Source: an uncultured Cellulophaga sp.
Lineage (GTDB): Bacteria > Bacteroidota > Bacteroidia > Flavobacteriales > Flavobacteriaceae
NCBI GenBank assembly: GCA_947496695.1
Contig: CANMEI010000002.1
Span: 62,001-126,000, forward strand
Reading direction: 5' to 3'
Length of the DNA stretch: 64,000 nucleotides
The notes below the pieces were generated by a model that saw nothing but the letters and a program-made list of their open reading frames with translations, made no database searches and had not been told where the DNA came from. Position numbers and translations under genes: made by a program. Below, piece after piece: positions 1-8,390 of the stretch; position 1 is the stretch's first letter; every line of letters starts with the position of its first letter.

Positions 1-1349
1 AAAAAACCACTGTTCAACATTTTAATTCTTTTTAGTTTAAAATTTTCCCTAGGAGAAGTTAAACCGTACTTTCTTTTTAGAGTAATCTTTTTTAAATTAG
101 ATTTATCAGGTTTTAAATAAACAATCTCATTGTCTACGAAATAAAAAGGATAGTTAATAGGAATTTTACCATTATTTGATTCTGTTAATACCATAAATAA
201 AATTTCTCCCTCAACACCAACATTTGTAAACTTTACATGGTTACTTTCTGATATCCCCAAACCTACGGGAGACCATTCTCTTCTGCTATCAAAAACACAT
301 AAAACAGGGTTTTTCAATACTGTTTGAAATGCATTATCTACTTTGAAATCAATAGTAGAAAAATAATCTTTTGAAACATCTTTACTGCCAAGAGCAAATA
401 TATTACCCTTAACTTCGAAACCAGTTCGGTAAATCTTTGGAATTATACTATTTTTCTTATATTTTTCAAATAAATCTTTACTTTTTACGACATCTATATT
501 ACAGGCATATTCTTCTTTACCATATTTAACATATAACCAAGAGTGACCAGTACTATGATGGTTTCCCCAATGCGGTACATAATCTTTTGCCGATATTAAT
601 CCCAATGATCGTAATACATTTACAAAATACATAACCATATCATCACAGGCCCCCCTACGTACCTTACTCATTTGATCTAAACTTAAAGGGCAAGGGTAAT
701 ATTTATTAATACCTTCTTGTAATTTAATATTTGATTTTGAAATTAAACTATCTATTGCAAATCTAAGTGATTTTCCTTCTTTTAGTAATTCTAAAACCCA
801 AGTGTATTTCTCTCTCAACTTAGGACGCAATTCAAAATCAAACGGTTCGTTTCCAACCTTATAAGGCAATATAAATTCACAAAAATCATCAAAAGAAGCT
901 CTTTTCTCTTCAGGAATTAGATTCCATGCCTCAAAAGCCCCATCTATGTAAATCATTAATTCTTTAGAATTTATAGATTCAACATCCGAAACAAAAGAAC
1001 AATTCTCTCTTACTCCAAATCTTTGTTGTTGTTTCAATAAACTTAAAAAATGAACACCTCTATTTTCTTCAAATAAATAATTCTCAATACTGTCGAAAAC
1101 TTTTTCAAACTTTTGACTTTCTTCATAGTGGCCATAGTACGAAACGTTACTTAATAAATACTTTACTGATTTGTACTTTAGACTGTCTTTTTCTTCTTCC
1201 TTATAATGTTCTAGTAAATTTTGGAACTTCGAAGTTACTATAGATTGTTTAATTTCAAACTTAGATTCTTCTTTACAAGAATAGTTTGAAAAAGAAAGAA
1301 TTAAATAAAAAAAAAGAACACATATCTTTTTAAAAAAATAGTTAATCAT
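1..1349 (-). CDS. Transglutaminase-like lipoprotein, C-terminus beyond window
   Basis: An open frame begins at ATG 1349-1347 and runs without a stop to the window edge (about 449 codons), so the C-terminus is missing. The N-terminus is a hydrophobic signal ending at Cys25 (SFSNYSC), as in Bacteroidota lipoproteins. A transglutaminase-like Cys-His-Asp triad is visible: Cys235 in RRGACDDM, His269 in TGHSWLYV and Asp286 in CNIDVV, in the order and spacing of the superfamily. Such domains are usually peptidases or amidases rather than crosslinkers. A surface or periplasmic thiol hydrolase is an inference. It is divergent from the GH76 gene at 1569, with a GACA-N5-TGTC palindrome between them. Codon use is extremely AT-rich, like the rest of 1-9 kb. 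Confidence 0.8.
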   Translation of the reverse strand, partial: MINYFFKKICVLFFYLILSFSNYSCKEESKFEIKQSIVTSKFQNLLEHYKEEEKDSLKYKSVKYLLSNVSYYGHYEESQKFEKVFDSIENYLFEENRGVHFLSLLKQQQRFGVRENCSFVSDVESINSKELMIYIDGAFEAWNLIPEEKRASFDDFCEFILPYKVGNEPFDFELRPKLREKYTWVLELLKEGKSLRFAIDSLISKSNIKLQEGINKYYPCPLSLDQMSKVRRGACDDMVMYFVNVLRSLGLISAKDYVPHWGNHHSTGHSWLYVKYGKEEYACNIDVVKSKDLFEKYKKNSIIPKIYRTGFEVKGNIFALGSKDVSKDYFSTIDFKVDNAFQTVLKNPVLCVFDSRREWSPVGLGISESNHVKFTNVGVEGEILFMVLTESNNGKIPINYPFYFVDNEIVYLKPDKSNLKKITLKRKYGLTSPRENFKLKRIKMLNSGF

Positions 1350-1444
1350 TCACAGTGATTTTCTGATATATATCAGTAATATTACTCTTATAAGTTTAAT
1401 AAAGAATAGTATTATTTCTAGGAACAATTATAGGGTACTACAGA

Positions 1445-1457
1445 GACAGAATATGTC
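1445..1457. promoter_or_regulatory. Palindromic site A, GACAGAATATGTC
   Basis: Inverted repeat GACA-N5-TGTC followed by C. It lies between the divergent transglutaminase-like gene (start 1349) and the GH76 gene (start 1569). Close copies stand at 5885-5897 and 8366-8378. All three share GACA, AAT and TGTCC, which suggests one DNA-binding protein. Function is inferred from recurrence and position only. Confidence 0.45.
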
Positions 1458-1545
1458 CTTTAACAAAATGTTAACATAACTAAAAACAAACATTATTCTG
1501 TTAACATAATTACACATTTTCTTCAAAATCAATACGTATAAAATA

Positions 1546-1553
1546 TATATTTG
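1546..1553 (+). promoter_or_regulatory. Minus-7 promoter element TATATTTG of GH76 gene
   Basis: Exact match to the Bacteroidota minus-7 consensus TAnnTTTG, 15 bp before the ATG at 1569. It argues against the TTG at 1551 as start, because that codon would lie within or before the promoter. No clear minus-33 TTG is seen at the right distance. Confidence 0.4.
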
Positions 1554-1568
1554 GTAATAACTTTTTTC

Positions 1569-2690
1569 ATGAAAAATTCTATCCCATTTTTAGTTCTAAT
1601 TTTTATAGTTAATAACTGTTACCCCCAAAATAAAGCAGATGAAAAAGCAGATGTATTAGTCCATCAGTTACATAGATTTTATGACTATGATTCTGGGCTA
1701 TGGAAAAATACTTCTTGGTGGAATAATGCAAACGTTCTTACTACACTGATTAAATATGGTCAGGAAACCAAAAATGATTCTATTAAAACTATAGTTCAAA
1801 ACACCTTTCTTAAAACTAAAAAATTTAAAGTGCCTGCAACTAAAAACAAACAGGAATGGATTTGTACAAACTATATAAATGACTTTTATGACGATGAAGG
1901 ATGGTGGGCTCTAGCCTGGATTGATGCATATGAGTGGACCGAAAATCCTGAATATTTAAAGATGGCAAAAATCATATTTAAAGATATTACATCTGGTTGG
2001 GATCATTTATGTAACGGTGGTATATATTGGAAAAAAAATATTAATGGTTCTGGTAAGGCAACAATAAGCAATGAACTAGCAATGTTAATAGCTACTAGAT
2101 TACATGTAATTGACCCACAAGTTACTAATGGCAAAAGTTGTCTTCAATGGGCTATTAGTATTTGGAATTGGATGTTACAATCTAAATTAGTTAAAAAAAA
2201 TGGTCTAATTATGGGAGGTATACGATATAAAAGCAATGTTTGTCATATAAATCCCAAAGTTAGGACTTATACCCAAGGTGTAATATTATCAGGATTAGTT
2301 AATCTCTATAAAATAACCTCCGAGAAATCTTATATAAATTATGCTCATAATATAGCTAACAGTACAATTAATCATATGACTGATTCTAATAGCATACTAA
2401 TAGAAAAAAGTTGCGAACCAAAAAATTGCAATGGAGATGCAGAACAATTTAAAGGAGTATTTATCAGGCATTTAGATTTTCTTAACCAATTTGACCATAA
2501 AAAAACCTACAGTAACTTTATTAATAACAATGCAAAATCTATTTGGAAATATTCTATGAAAAATGGTGAAAAATCTCCAAACGTTTCCTGGAATTCTTAT
2601 TCTAAAAAAAACAGCCCTGCAACAATCAGCTCTGCTCTAGACGCTTTCAATGCGTTAATAAATTTGCAAAAAAAAATTAAAATCTATTAA
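1569..2690 (+). CDS. Glycoside hydrolase family 76 protein (alpha-1,6-mannanase type)
   Basis: This secreted protein of about 373 residues matches GH76 endo-alpha-1,6-mannanases, which cleave mannan backbones. The family's adjacent catalytic Asp pair is seen in DFYDDEGWWALAW (about residues 108-109 from this start). It is followed by GGIYWKK and ATISNELAML, typical of the (alpha/alpha)6 fold with its repeated WW and aromatic positions. ATG 1569 is preferred over an in-frame TTG at 1551 because it starts directly at the signal peptide (MKNSIPFLVLIFIV) and follows a TATATTTG element. The segment NNCYPQ ends the signal; its Cys is a poor lipobox, so type I cleavage is more likely. There is no T9SS C-terminal domain. 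No SusC/D neighbours are present, so it is not in a classical polysaccharide-utilization locus. Confidence 0.85.
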   Translation: MKNSIPFLVLIFIVNNCYPQNKADEKADVLVHQLHRFYDYDSGLWKNTSWWNNANVLTTLIKYGQETKNDSIKTIVQNTFLKTKKFKVPATKNKQEWICTNYINDFYDDEGWWALAWIDAYEWTENPEYLKMAKIIFKDITSGWDHLCNGGIYWKKNINGSGKATISNELAMLIATRLHVIDPQVTNGKSCLQWAISIWNWMLQSKLVKKNGLIMGGIRYKSNVCHINPKVRTYTQGVILSGLVNLYKITSEKSYINYAHNIANSTINHMTDSNSILIEKSCEPKNCNGDAEQFKGVFIRHLDFLNQFDHKKTYSNFINNNAKSIWKYSMKNGEKSPNVSWNSYSKKNSPATISSALDAFNALINLQKKIKIY

Positions 2691-2820
2691 GTTAAACGTT
2701 TAAATTTAACTCAAAATACAATATTTTAAAATAATCACCTGAAAGATTACTAAACCAGAGTTTTTTCAACTTTGATTGTTGACCAATATTAAATTAGTAC
2801 TTGTTAATTTATGGATTAAT

Positions 2821-3927
2821 CTAATCTCGATAAAGAACATTCGATACTTTTCCAATAATTTTATCCTTAGGTATGAATCCGAAATATCTCGAATCCTTAG
2901 ATTTATTTCGGTTATCTCCCATTGCAAAAAAATAATCTTTTTTAAATTCGTAATCTTTACATATCTCACCATTTATATAAAATTCCTTTTCAACTTTATA
3001 TAATACTACTCCCTCATAATTACGTAAAATATTTTTATAAAGTTCAAATGTAAAATCGGTGATTTTTATTTTAAAACCTTTTTTAGGAATAATAAATGGC
3101 CCCATTTGATTTAGATTCCAAGAATATTCTTTAAAGTTTTTTAAAAAAAGAGATTCTTTTTTTAAAGTATCATTTATAATACTAATTGACAGTGGAAAGT
3201 TCATTTTTTCTAAAGTTTTAATTTTATTCTTTGAAAAATTCCCAGTTATATGATAGTCATTCTTATTAAAATCATATTCATTAATAATGCCTAATGATTT
3301 TAAACCAATTGTACTTTCATTAACTTTCTTTCCTTTAAGGAGATATTTATTTTTCACACTCAGAGGAGAATTGTATAAAATTCCGTCAGTATAAACCTCT
3401 CCATCTATAATAGAAAATTCTTGTCCAGCTACTGCTACGCATCTTTTCACAACAAAATAATCATTAACAAGTTCGTAGATTACTATATCCCCTTGAGAAA
3501 CATCTCTTAAACCTTTTAATCTTCTATAGGGCCATCTCTTCTTTTTAAGTGTATCTAAAGAGTTATCACAAAAAAAAGTAGCCCATGGGATTTCATAAAT
3601 ACTTTGAGGAAGACGAGGGCCATACTCAAACTTATTAACCAAAATAAAATCCCCTGGCCTTAAAGTATTTTTCATGGAATCACTAGGAACTAAAAAAATA
3701 TCATATATAAAAAGACGCAAAATTATAATTGAAATTAAAAGAAATAAGAAATAAGAAATAAGAAATAAGAAACGAGTAATCCAATTTTGTTCAAAAAATT
3801 GAATTAAAGATAGTATTTTTTTAAATAAAAATAAAAGAAATAAAAACCCTAAAATTAACCAATAAGGTTTTAAAAATAACCAACAGAATATTAAACAAAA
3901 GGCTAATCCAATTAGTGTTTTTTTCAT
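2821..3927 (-). CDS. lepB: Accessory signal peptidase I (S26 family)
   Basis: This inner-membrane serine-lysine protease cleaves secretory signal peptides. Two or three hydrophobic segments fill residues 5-75. Then come the catalytic motif PSDSMKNTLRPGD (Ser84 the nucleophile), box D with the general base Lys161 (VVKRCVAVAGQ), and box E MGDNRNKSKDSRYFGFIP near the C-terminus. Between boxes D and E lies an insertion of roughly 150 residues, as is common in Bacteroidota enzymes. At 368 residues it is shorter than the housekeeping flavobacterial enzyme as I know it, and it is not beside the usual housekeeping genes. It is the last gene of the minus-strand cassette that contains the fulvocin-like precursor, so a dedicated processing role is plausible. 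A heptanucleotide tandem repeat inside the membrane-segment coding region could cause phase variation. Confidence 0.88.
   Translation of the reverse strand: MKKTLIGLAFCLIFCWLFLKPYWLILGFLFLLFLFKKILSLIQFFEQNWITRFLFLISYFLFLLISIIILRLFIYDIFLVPSDSMKNTLRPGDFILVNKFEYGPRLPQSIYEIPWATFFCDNSLDTLKKKRWPYRRLKGLRDVSQGDIVIYELVNDYFVVKRCVAVAGQEFSIIDGEVYTDGILYNSPLSVKNKYLLKGKKVNESTIGLKSLGIINEYDFNKNDYHITGNFSKNKIKTLEKMNFPLSISIINDTLKKESLFLKNFKEYSWNLNQMGPFIIPKKGFKIKITDFTFELYKNILRNYEGVVLYKVEKEFYINGEICKDYEFKKDYFFAMGDNRNKSKDSRYFGFIPKDKIIGKVSNVLYRD
3739..3772. repeat. Heptanucleotide tandem repeat (AAGAAAT) inside lepB
   Basis: Four perfect tandem copies of AAGAAAT (3739-3766), followed by a fifth copy that matches at six bases (3767-3772). 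The tract encodes part of the last N-terminal membrane segment (around residues 52-63, just before the active site). Because 7 is not a multiple of 3, gain or loss of one unit would shift the reading frame before the catalytic serine. The present copy number keeps the gene open. Confidence 0.85.
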
Positions 3928-3999
3928 TTAAATATAGATTTATTTTTAATAATTGCTTACAGATAAAAAACCAATATTATTTATTAAATCATCACTAAT

Positions 4000-4839
4000 C
4001 TATTCTTTTAATAATTTGTTAATTTCATGTTTAATGTGATTTACAAATATACTTCCATCCATTTCCAACCGTCCATTATACCTTACTTTATTATTCTTTA
4101 CAATTACAAGTCTTGGGTAGGAATCAATATTTAAATCAACTATATCCTCTTTAGAATTCACATATAATGTAGGGAATTTATATCCTAATTTTTTAACTAT
4201 ATTTTGTGCCTCACCGATACTATCTCCTTTAGACGGCACGTTAATAGAGTAAATTTCTAAATTAGGTGTGTTTTTATATTCTAAGTAAATTTTTTCAAAC
4301 TTAGGAAATTGTTTGAAACAAATCGAACAGGATGTACTCCAAAAATCTAAAACAATTATCTCTTTATTATCTAAAAGTTTTATATTATTTTCTTTATCTA
4401 AAAACTCAATACTTTTATAGTTAGATATTATTTTTGCATCTCTATTTTCACTATACACAATCCAATTTGGATATAAAATAGAACTAGCAATAGCAAAAAT
4501 AAAGATTGAAACAAATAAAATAACTTGAGATTTTTGTTTCGCATAAAAAACACCTAGAACACTACTAAATGGAATAAAAATTAAATAAAATAAAGTAAAT
4601 GAAAAACCTGATTGAAAAGAAACAAAAAAAATAAGTGTAAATAATGGTAGAGGCAGAATAAAATTTTTAAAAGAAATTTTATTCTGCCCAAATTTAAAAA
4701 TTAAGAATGAAAATATAAATATTTCTACTGAAATAATGAAAATCATCCACTTATGATTTCCTTTAAAAATTTTTCCCAAAATTATATACGATAGAATTGG
4801 AATTATTGCTAAAAACACATAAGTCAATATATTCTTCAT
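4000..4839 (-). CDS. Membrane-anchored thioredoxin-like (TlpA-type) protein
   Basis: 279 residues. The N-terminal half (about 1-125) is four or so hydrophobic segments. The C-terminal half is a thioredoxin fold with the redox motif WSTSCSICFKQF (Cys171 and Cys174), a downstream cis-proline region (SYPRLVIVKNNKV) and final strand GRLEMDG. Such proteins oxidize, reduce or isomerize disulfides outside the cytoplasm. The gene lies 82 bp downstream of the Cys-rich fulvocin-like precursor, on the same strand and before the signal peptidase. Handling of that precursor's four predicted disulfides is the natural inference. The membrane half does not clearly match DoxX/MauE or DsbD, so the electron partner is unknown. 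Confidence 0.8.
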   Translation of the reverse strand: MKNILTYVFLAIIPILSYIILGKIFKGNHKWMIFIISVEIFIFSFLIFKFGQNKISFKNFILPLPLFTLIFFVSFQSGFSFTLFYLIFIPFSSVLGVFYAKQKSQVILFVSIFIFAIASSILYPNWIVYSENRDAKIISNYKSIEFLDKENNIKLLDNKEIIVLDFWSTSCSICFKQFPKFEKIYLEYKNTPNLEIYSINVPSKGDSIGEAQNIVKKLGYKFPTLYVNSKEDIVDLNIDSYPRLVIVKNNKVRYNGRLEMDGSIFVNHIKHEINKLLKE

Positions 4840-4921
4840 TATTATTTTTATTTATTACTTAAACCCCCTTAAAAATTAATTATTAAACTTAAAAACATAC
4901 AATCAATAAAAATTAGTCATA

Positions 4922-5641
4922 CTAATAATTTGATTGATCGTATATATCTTTACATACGCCATTACAACTAGAGAGCCATAATAAACCACATCCAACAAAA
5001 GAACTGTCGCAATCATTATCTTCACAATCATAACCTCCTTGACATGAATCATCCCAATAAGAGTCCCTACAAGAACAACTCTCAGCATTAGCAACATTAA
5101 TTGCCATAATTTCTTTAAGATTAATTGAAACATCCTTTTCTTTTTTCTTGATATTTGATAAGTATGTTTTTGAAAATTCTTCCTTCGTTTTAGCTATTTT
5201 TCCAAGTTTCATAAAACCACTAGTTATAAAATATCTAGTCCAACCAAGTTCTTCCACTCCATATGTTGCCCATTTATCAAAATATTCAAGATTATTATTG
5301 CTTAAAGATTCATTAAAATCTATTTTAATTAATAAACTATCCAAACTTTGTAAATGAATCAATTCTTTCTTTGTCCATTCCAATTCTTTGATAGCTTCAA
5401 ATTTCTTTTCCCAAATGTATTTTCTTCTTTCCGGAGTAAGAGCATTATATATTCCTTTTTGCTTAGGCTCATCATATGAAATAATTTCCTTTCTACTCAT
5501 AGTCGGTATTTCTTTAATCTTTAAAGAAACCCATGATTCAACTTCATCATCACAACTATAACAATTTTCATTTTCGCAACCAAAGGAAAGAAGTATAATC
5601 CCTCCAAGGATAGTAAGTTTTATTTTTTTTATTAACTCCAT
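4922..5641 (-). CDS. Fulvocin C-related Cys-rich lipoprotein precursor
   Basis: 239 residues. Residues 1-22 form a lipoprotein signal (ILLSFGC, Cys22). Residues 30-175 are a charged, largely helical leader rich in Trp, Lys and Glu. Residues 189-230 carry eight cysteines at 189, 191, 200, 206, 211, 218, 226 and 230. The pattern CxC, then GCGxLW, then CNGxC matches my recollection of the 45-residue, four-disulfide bacteriocin fulvocin C of Myxococcus fulvus (CSC near the N-terminus, GCG-x-x-W, CNG near the end). Databases use the name bacteriocin fulvocin C-related protein for such Bacteroidota proteins. An Ala-x-Ala site (VANA/ES, after residue 186) directly precedes the Cys-rich part. Thioredoxin and signal peptidase genes follow. 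Bacteriocin activity is not shown by the sequence; a structural surface protein is the alternative. Confidence 0.72.
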   Translation of the reverse strand: MELIKKIKLTILGGIILLSFGCENENCYSCDDEVESWVSLKIKEIPTMSRKEIISYDEPKQKGIYNALTPERRKYIWEKKFEAIKELEWTKKELIHLQSLDSLLIKIDFNESLSNNNLEYFDKWATYGVEELGWTRYFITSGFMKLGKIAKTKEEFSKTYLSNIKKKEKDVSINLKEIMAINVANAESCSCRDSYWDDSCQGGYDCEDNDCDSSFVGCGLLWLSSCNGVCKDIYDQSNY

Positions 5642-5884
5642 TTTATTTGTTTTTTTTTAAAATTTAATAGGTTTTTTCATGTGCTTTAAAATACTAGCTG
5701 TTTTAAACAAAAGTCTCGTAGGAAATACTACTTTTGAGAATATTAAATTGTCATAAATATTACATACAATTTAGATAAAATCTTCCTTTAAATTGCAATT
5801 AACTTAATTCATAGGCTTCTATTTTTCTTAAACAATAAATGACTATCACTTATCTTTATTCCTACAAATTAAATTGTTTTAACG

Positions 5885-5897
5885 GACAAAATATGTC
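5885..5897. promoter_or_regulatory. Palindromic site B, GACAAAATATGTC
   Basis: GGACA-N5-TGTCC inverted repeat, four bases after the end of the small HTH gene (stop at 5902) and 244 bp before the fulvocin-like gene start at 5641. It belongs to the same motif set as sites at 1445 and 8366. Autoregulation by the neighbouring HTH protein is a guess from proximity. Confidence 0.45.
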
Positions 5898-5901
5898 CTT
5901 C

Positions 5902-6102
5902 TTAATTATTAATATAATATTTAAATGTTTTTCTACAGTAATAAATCTCATTACCTTCATAACGCAAATCATTAATCATTCTCTGTATGGTTTTAGCACT
6001 ACAACCATAATTTTCCGCAACTTTTTCAAGACTTGAAAGCCTACCCTCCTGAATCAAATACAAAAGGTGTTTTTCTTTTTCTTTTCTCTCAGAATATGTC
6101 AT
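5902..6102 (-). CDS. Small DeoR-like HTH DNA-binding protein
   Basis: A 66-residue, single-domain protein. It opens with a charged helix (MTYSERKEKEKHLLYLIQEG), followed by a helix-turn-helix (SSLEKVAENYGCSAKTIQRM) and a short wing (DLRYEGNEIYYCRKTFKYYI). This is the HTH_11/DeoR-type winged helix without any sensor domain. It lies in the same direction as the cassette genes on both sides, 133 bp after the O-antigen-ligase gene and 260 bp before the fulvocin-like gene. A palindrome lies just beyond its stop codon. A local regulator role is inferred from position. Confidence 0.75.
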   Translation of the reverse strand: MTYSERKEKEKHLLYLIQEGRLSSLEKVAENYGCSAKTIQRMINDLRYEGNEIYYCRKTFKYYINN

Positions 6103-6235
6103 TATTAATTAGTTTGTTAAACAGTTTTTATTTTATTTGCTAATCTATTTTAAAATTGTAAAGTTTTAAATGATAACATTTTGAATGCATAAAGAGAATG
6201 ATTGGCATTAATAATTCTATATTATATTGTAGTTA

Positions 6236-8134
6236 TTAAATTTTAGCATTTTCATGTTGGTGTATCATAATTTTCATTTCTGCCTGTATTTCTTTTATAG
6301 CAGTTGAGGGTATTTTAATATCCTTTTCAAGTATCTGTTTTGCAATCATAATTGCCTTAGTATTTTCTCCACTCTCATTATATAATTTAGCCAATAAATA
6401 CATGGGGTAAAACCGAACAGGTATCATGTTTTTTGCATGTATATATGCTACTTCAGCTTTACTATATTGTTTTAAGTTTTTATAACTATCCCCCAATGCT
6501 GTTTCAATAATAGTTGTATTTAAGTGAAACTTTGTTCTTTCTAATACTTTAATAGCTTCTAAGTCTTGTTTGTTCATAGAAAGCGCTTTACCATAATTCA
6601 TTAAAAAATCACCCTCATTTTTAAATATAGAATACACATCTTTGAATTCCTCCACAGCACCTTTATAATCACCATATTTATATAAGGTTAAACCATTTTC
6701 CCATGTTTTAAAACTTAAGCCTAACGTCTGTGTATATGTCACCCCCTTTAGGAAACCTATTATACTTAATATAAAAAAAGTAGTTTTAAGTATCCTTATC
6801 TTATAAGGCTTAATATCTCTACCTATGTGGTATTTTCCAAAATCCAAGCTTGCTAAAAGAGCTAGTATTATTACTATAATGAGTTTAATTGGAAGTAACT
6901 GCATAGGGTATGAAAACAATGCAAAAACTCCAATAGTTAAAAGTGTTGCCTTTATTATAAAAAAAAGGAAATTATTCTTGTCTTCAACCTTAACTCTATG
7001 TATTGTAAATATTACCATACATAATATTAAAAAACCTATAAATCCATTTTCTACAATAAATTGAAATCCTTCATTAAAGGCATAATACGTATTATCTGCT
7101 ACCAATGCTTCCATTGTTTCTCCATGTTCTGCAAAATAATCTGCCTGATAATTCATATAATGAGCTTTAAATCTATCAAAACCGACTCCAGTTACACTAT
7201 TATCTTTTATTATTTCCTTTGAAACATTCCAAACTAATAATCGGCCATCAGAAGAACCCTTTTTTAAATTATAGATACCAAATAAACTTATTCCAATTAC
7301 TATAATAGTTCCGCTTAAAAGAATTGTTTTTTTTAAACCTGAGATTTTACTAAATACTTTTTTTATAATATGGTATCGCCATTCTATTAATATTAGACTA
7401 CCAATTATAACTGCTAGCCAAGATGCTCTAGATCGCGTTGCTGGAAGTAATATTGCAACACTAACAATCCCAACTAATGGTATATACTCCAGAGTAAACT
7501 TAATCAGCATATTTTGTATTGAAGAAAATTTATTTTTAAATGTTTTTTTACACTGATTTTCAATTACTTCTTTAAATAAATACATCCCCAAACTTATAGG
7601 CCATACAGCAGTCAAAAATCCTGCATAAGGTCCAGGATTAAAAAAACTACCTGTAATTTTAAACGCCGAATGGTTTGAAGGATAATAACCTAATAATTGA
7701 AGATTTCCATAAAAAGATTGAATTATTCCTGAAAAAATTATTACTAAGGACAAACTTATATATGTCTTTATAGTAAGTGTTCTTAGAATTAAATAGAATA
7801 AACAAATCCCTATTAATTCTATGAATCGAAGAGAAAACCCATACTAAATTTGAAAAAAATACCTGTTTATTATTAAATATACTACTAATATAAAAAGGGT
7901 TACGTCAATTTTAGATATCTTGATTTCAAATGTTTTCATTTTAATTAAGAAAAAAAAACGCAGCCCATATATTAAGGTTAACACCAACAAACCGCGCAAA
8001 AAGAAAATGGTTTTTGAACTTATTGTAGAATTAACATAAGAACTATCGTTTATTGAAGGTAGAATCAACACCATAGAAAACAAGGCTATTGAGAAAACAA
8101 TATATATTAGATTAAAAAAGAGACTGTCTCTCAT
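6236..8134 (-). pseudogene. O-antigen ligase-family/TPR membrane protein interrupted by an in-frame amber codon
   Basis: A frame from ATG 8134 gives 96 residues (two or three membrane segments) and stops at TAG 7846-7844. The same frame then continues without any other stop to 6236. Residues just after the stop (YGFSLRFIELIGICLFYL) continue the membrane pattern, so one nonsense change splits a gene of about 632 codons. The C-terminal part has the Wzy_C/O-antigen-ligase signature (FFNPGPYAGFL, RSRASWLAV, GVGFDRFKAHY, HGETMEALVADN). Around ten membrane segments and then TPR repeats follow. Family members polymerize or ligate glycans, including O-linked protein glycosylation. A re-start at TTG 7753 could give a 505-residue protein, so residual function, a programmed read-through or a sequencing error all remain possible. 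Confidence 0.8.
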
Positions 8135-8151
8135 TCCATTAGAATTGATAT

Positions 8152-8164
8152 CACAAAATTTGTG
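8152..8164. promoter_or_regulatory. Palindrome CACAAAATTTGTG upstream of the O-antigen-ligase gene
   Basis: A 13-bp palindrome starting 18 bp before the ATG at 8134. It shares the inner 11 bases ACAAAATTTGT with site C at 8366-8378 and differs only in the outer pair. It may be a variant of the same operator. Evidence is sequence similarity alone. Confidence 0.3.
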
Positions 8165-8365
8165 TGAAAAAAATATTTAACAAGTAATATTTTGATTACA
8201 TAAATTTTGTAATAAAACTGTACCTAAAATAAATATTTCGACGAATAACACCAATTAAACCCTTAACAACATAAAATAATTGTTCAATAAAAAGTATTAA
8301 ACAATTATTAATTTTTGTGATTACAAATTTATTAAGATAATTATTACAATAGTAAAAAACATAAA

Positions 8366-8378
8366 GACAAAATTTGTC
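8366..8378. promoter_or_regulatory. Palindromic site C, GACAAAATTTGTC
   Basis: Near-perfect palindrome (GACAAA-A-TTTGTC), followed by C as at the other two sites. It stands in the divergent gap, 232 bp before the O-antigen-ligase gene and 53 bp before the gene at 8431. It covers the minus-33 region of a TATATTTG promoter pointing to 8431, a position suited to repression or activation. Confidence 0.45.
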
Positions 8379-8390
8379 CCTAAGGATATA

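Noticed and set aside
1551..1568. TTG at 1551 as start of the GH76 gene
   Set aside because: It would follow the minus-7 element too closely and add residues ahead of a complete signal peptide at ATG 1569.
5839..6036. 65-codon plus-strand frame opposite the HTH gene
   Set aside because: Antisense shadow of a gene with a clear HTH motif.
7844..7846. Amber codon as pyrrolysine or other recoding
   Set aside because: No sign of recoding elements, and the phylum is not known to decode TAG; mutation or base error is simpler.
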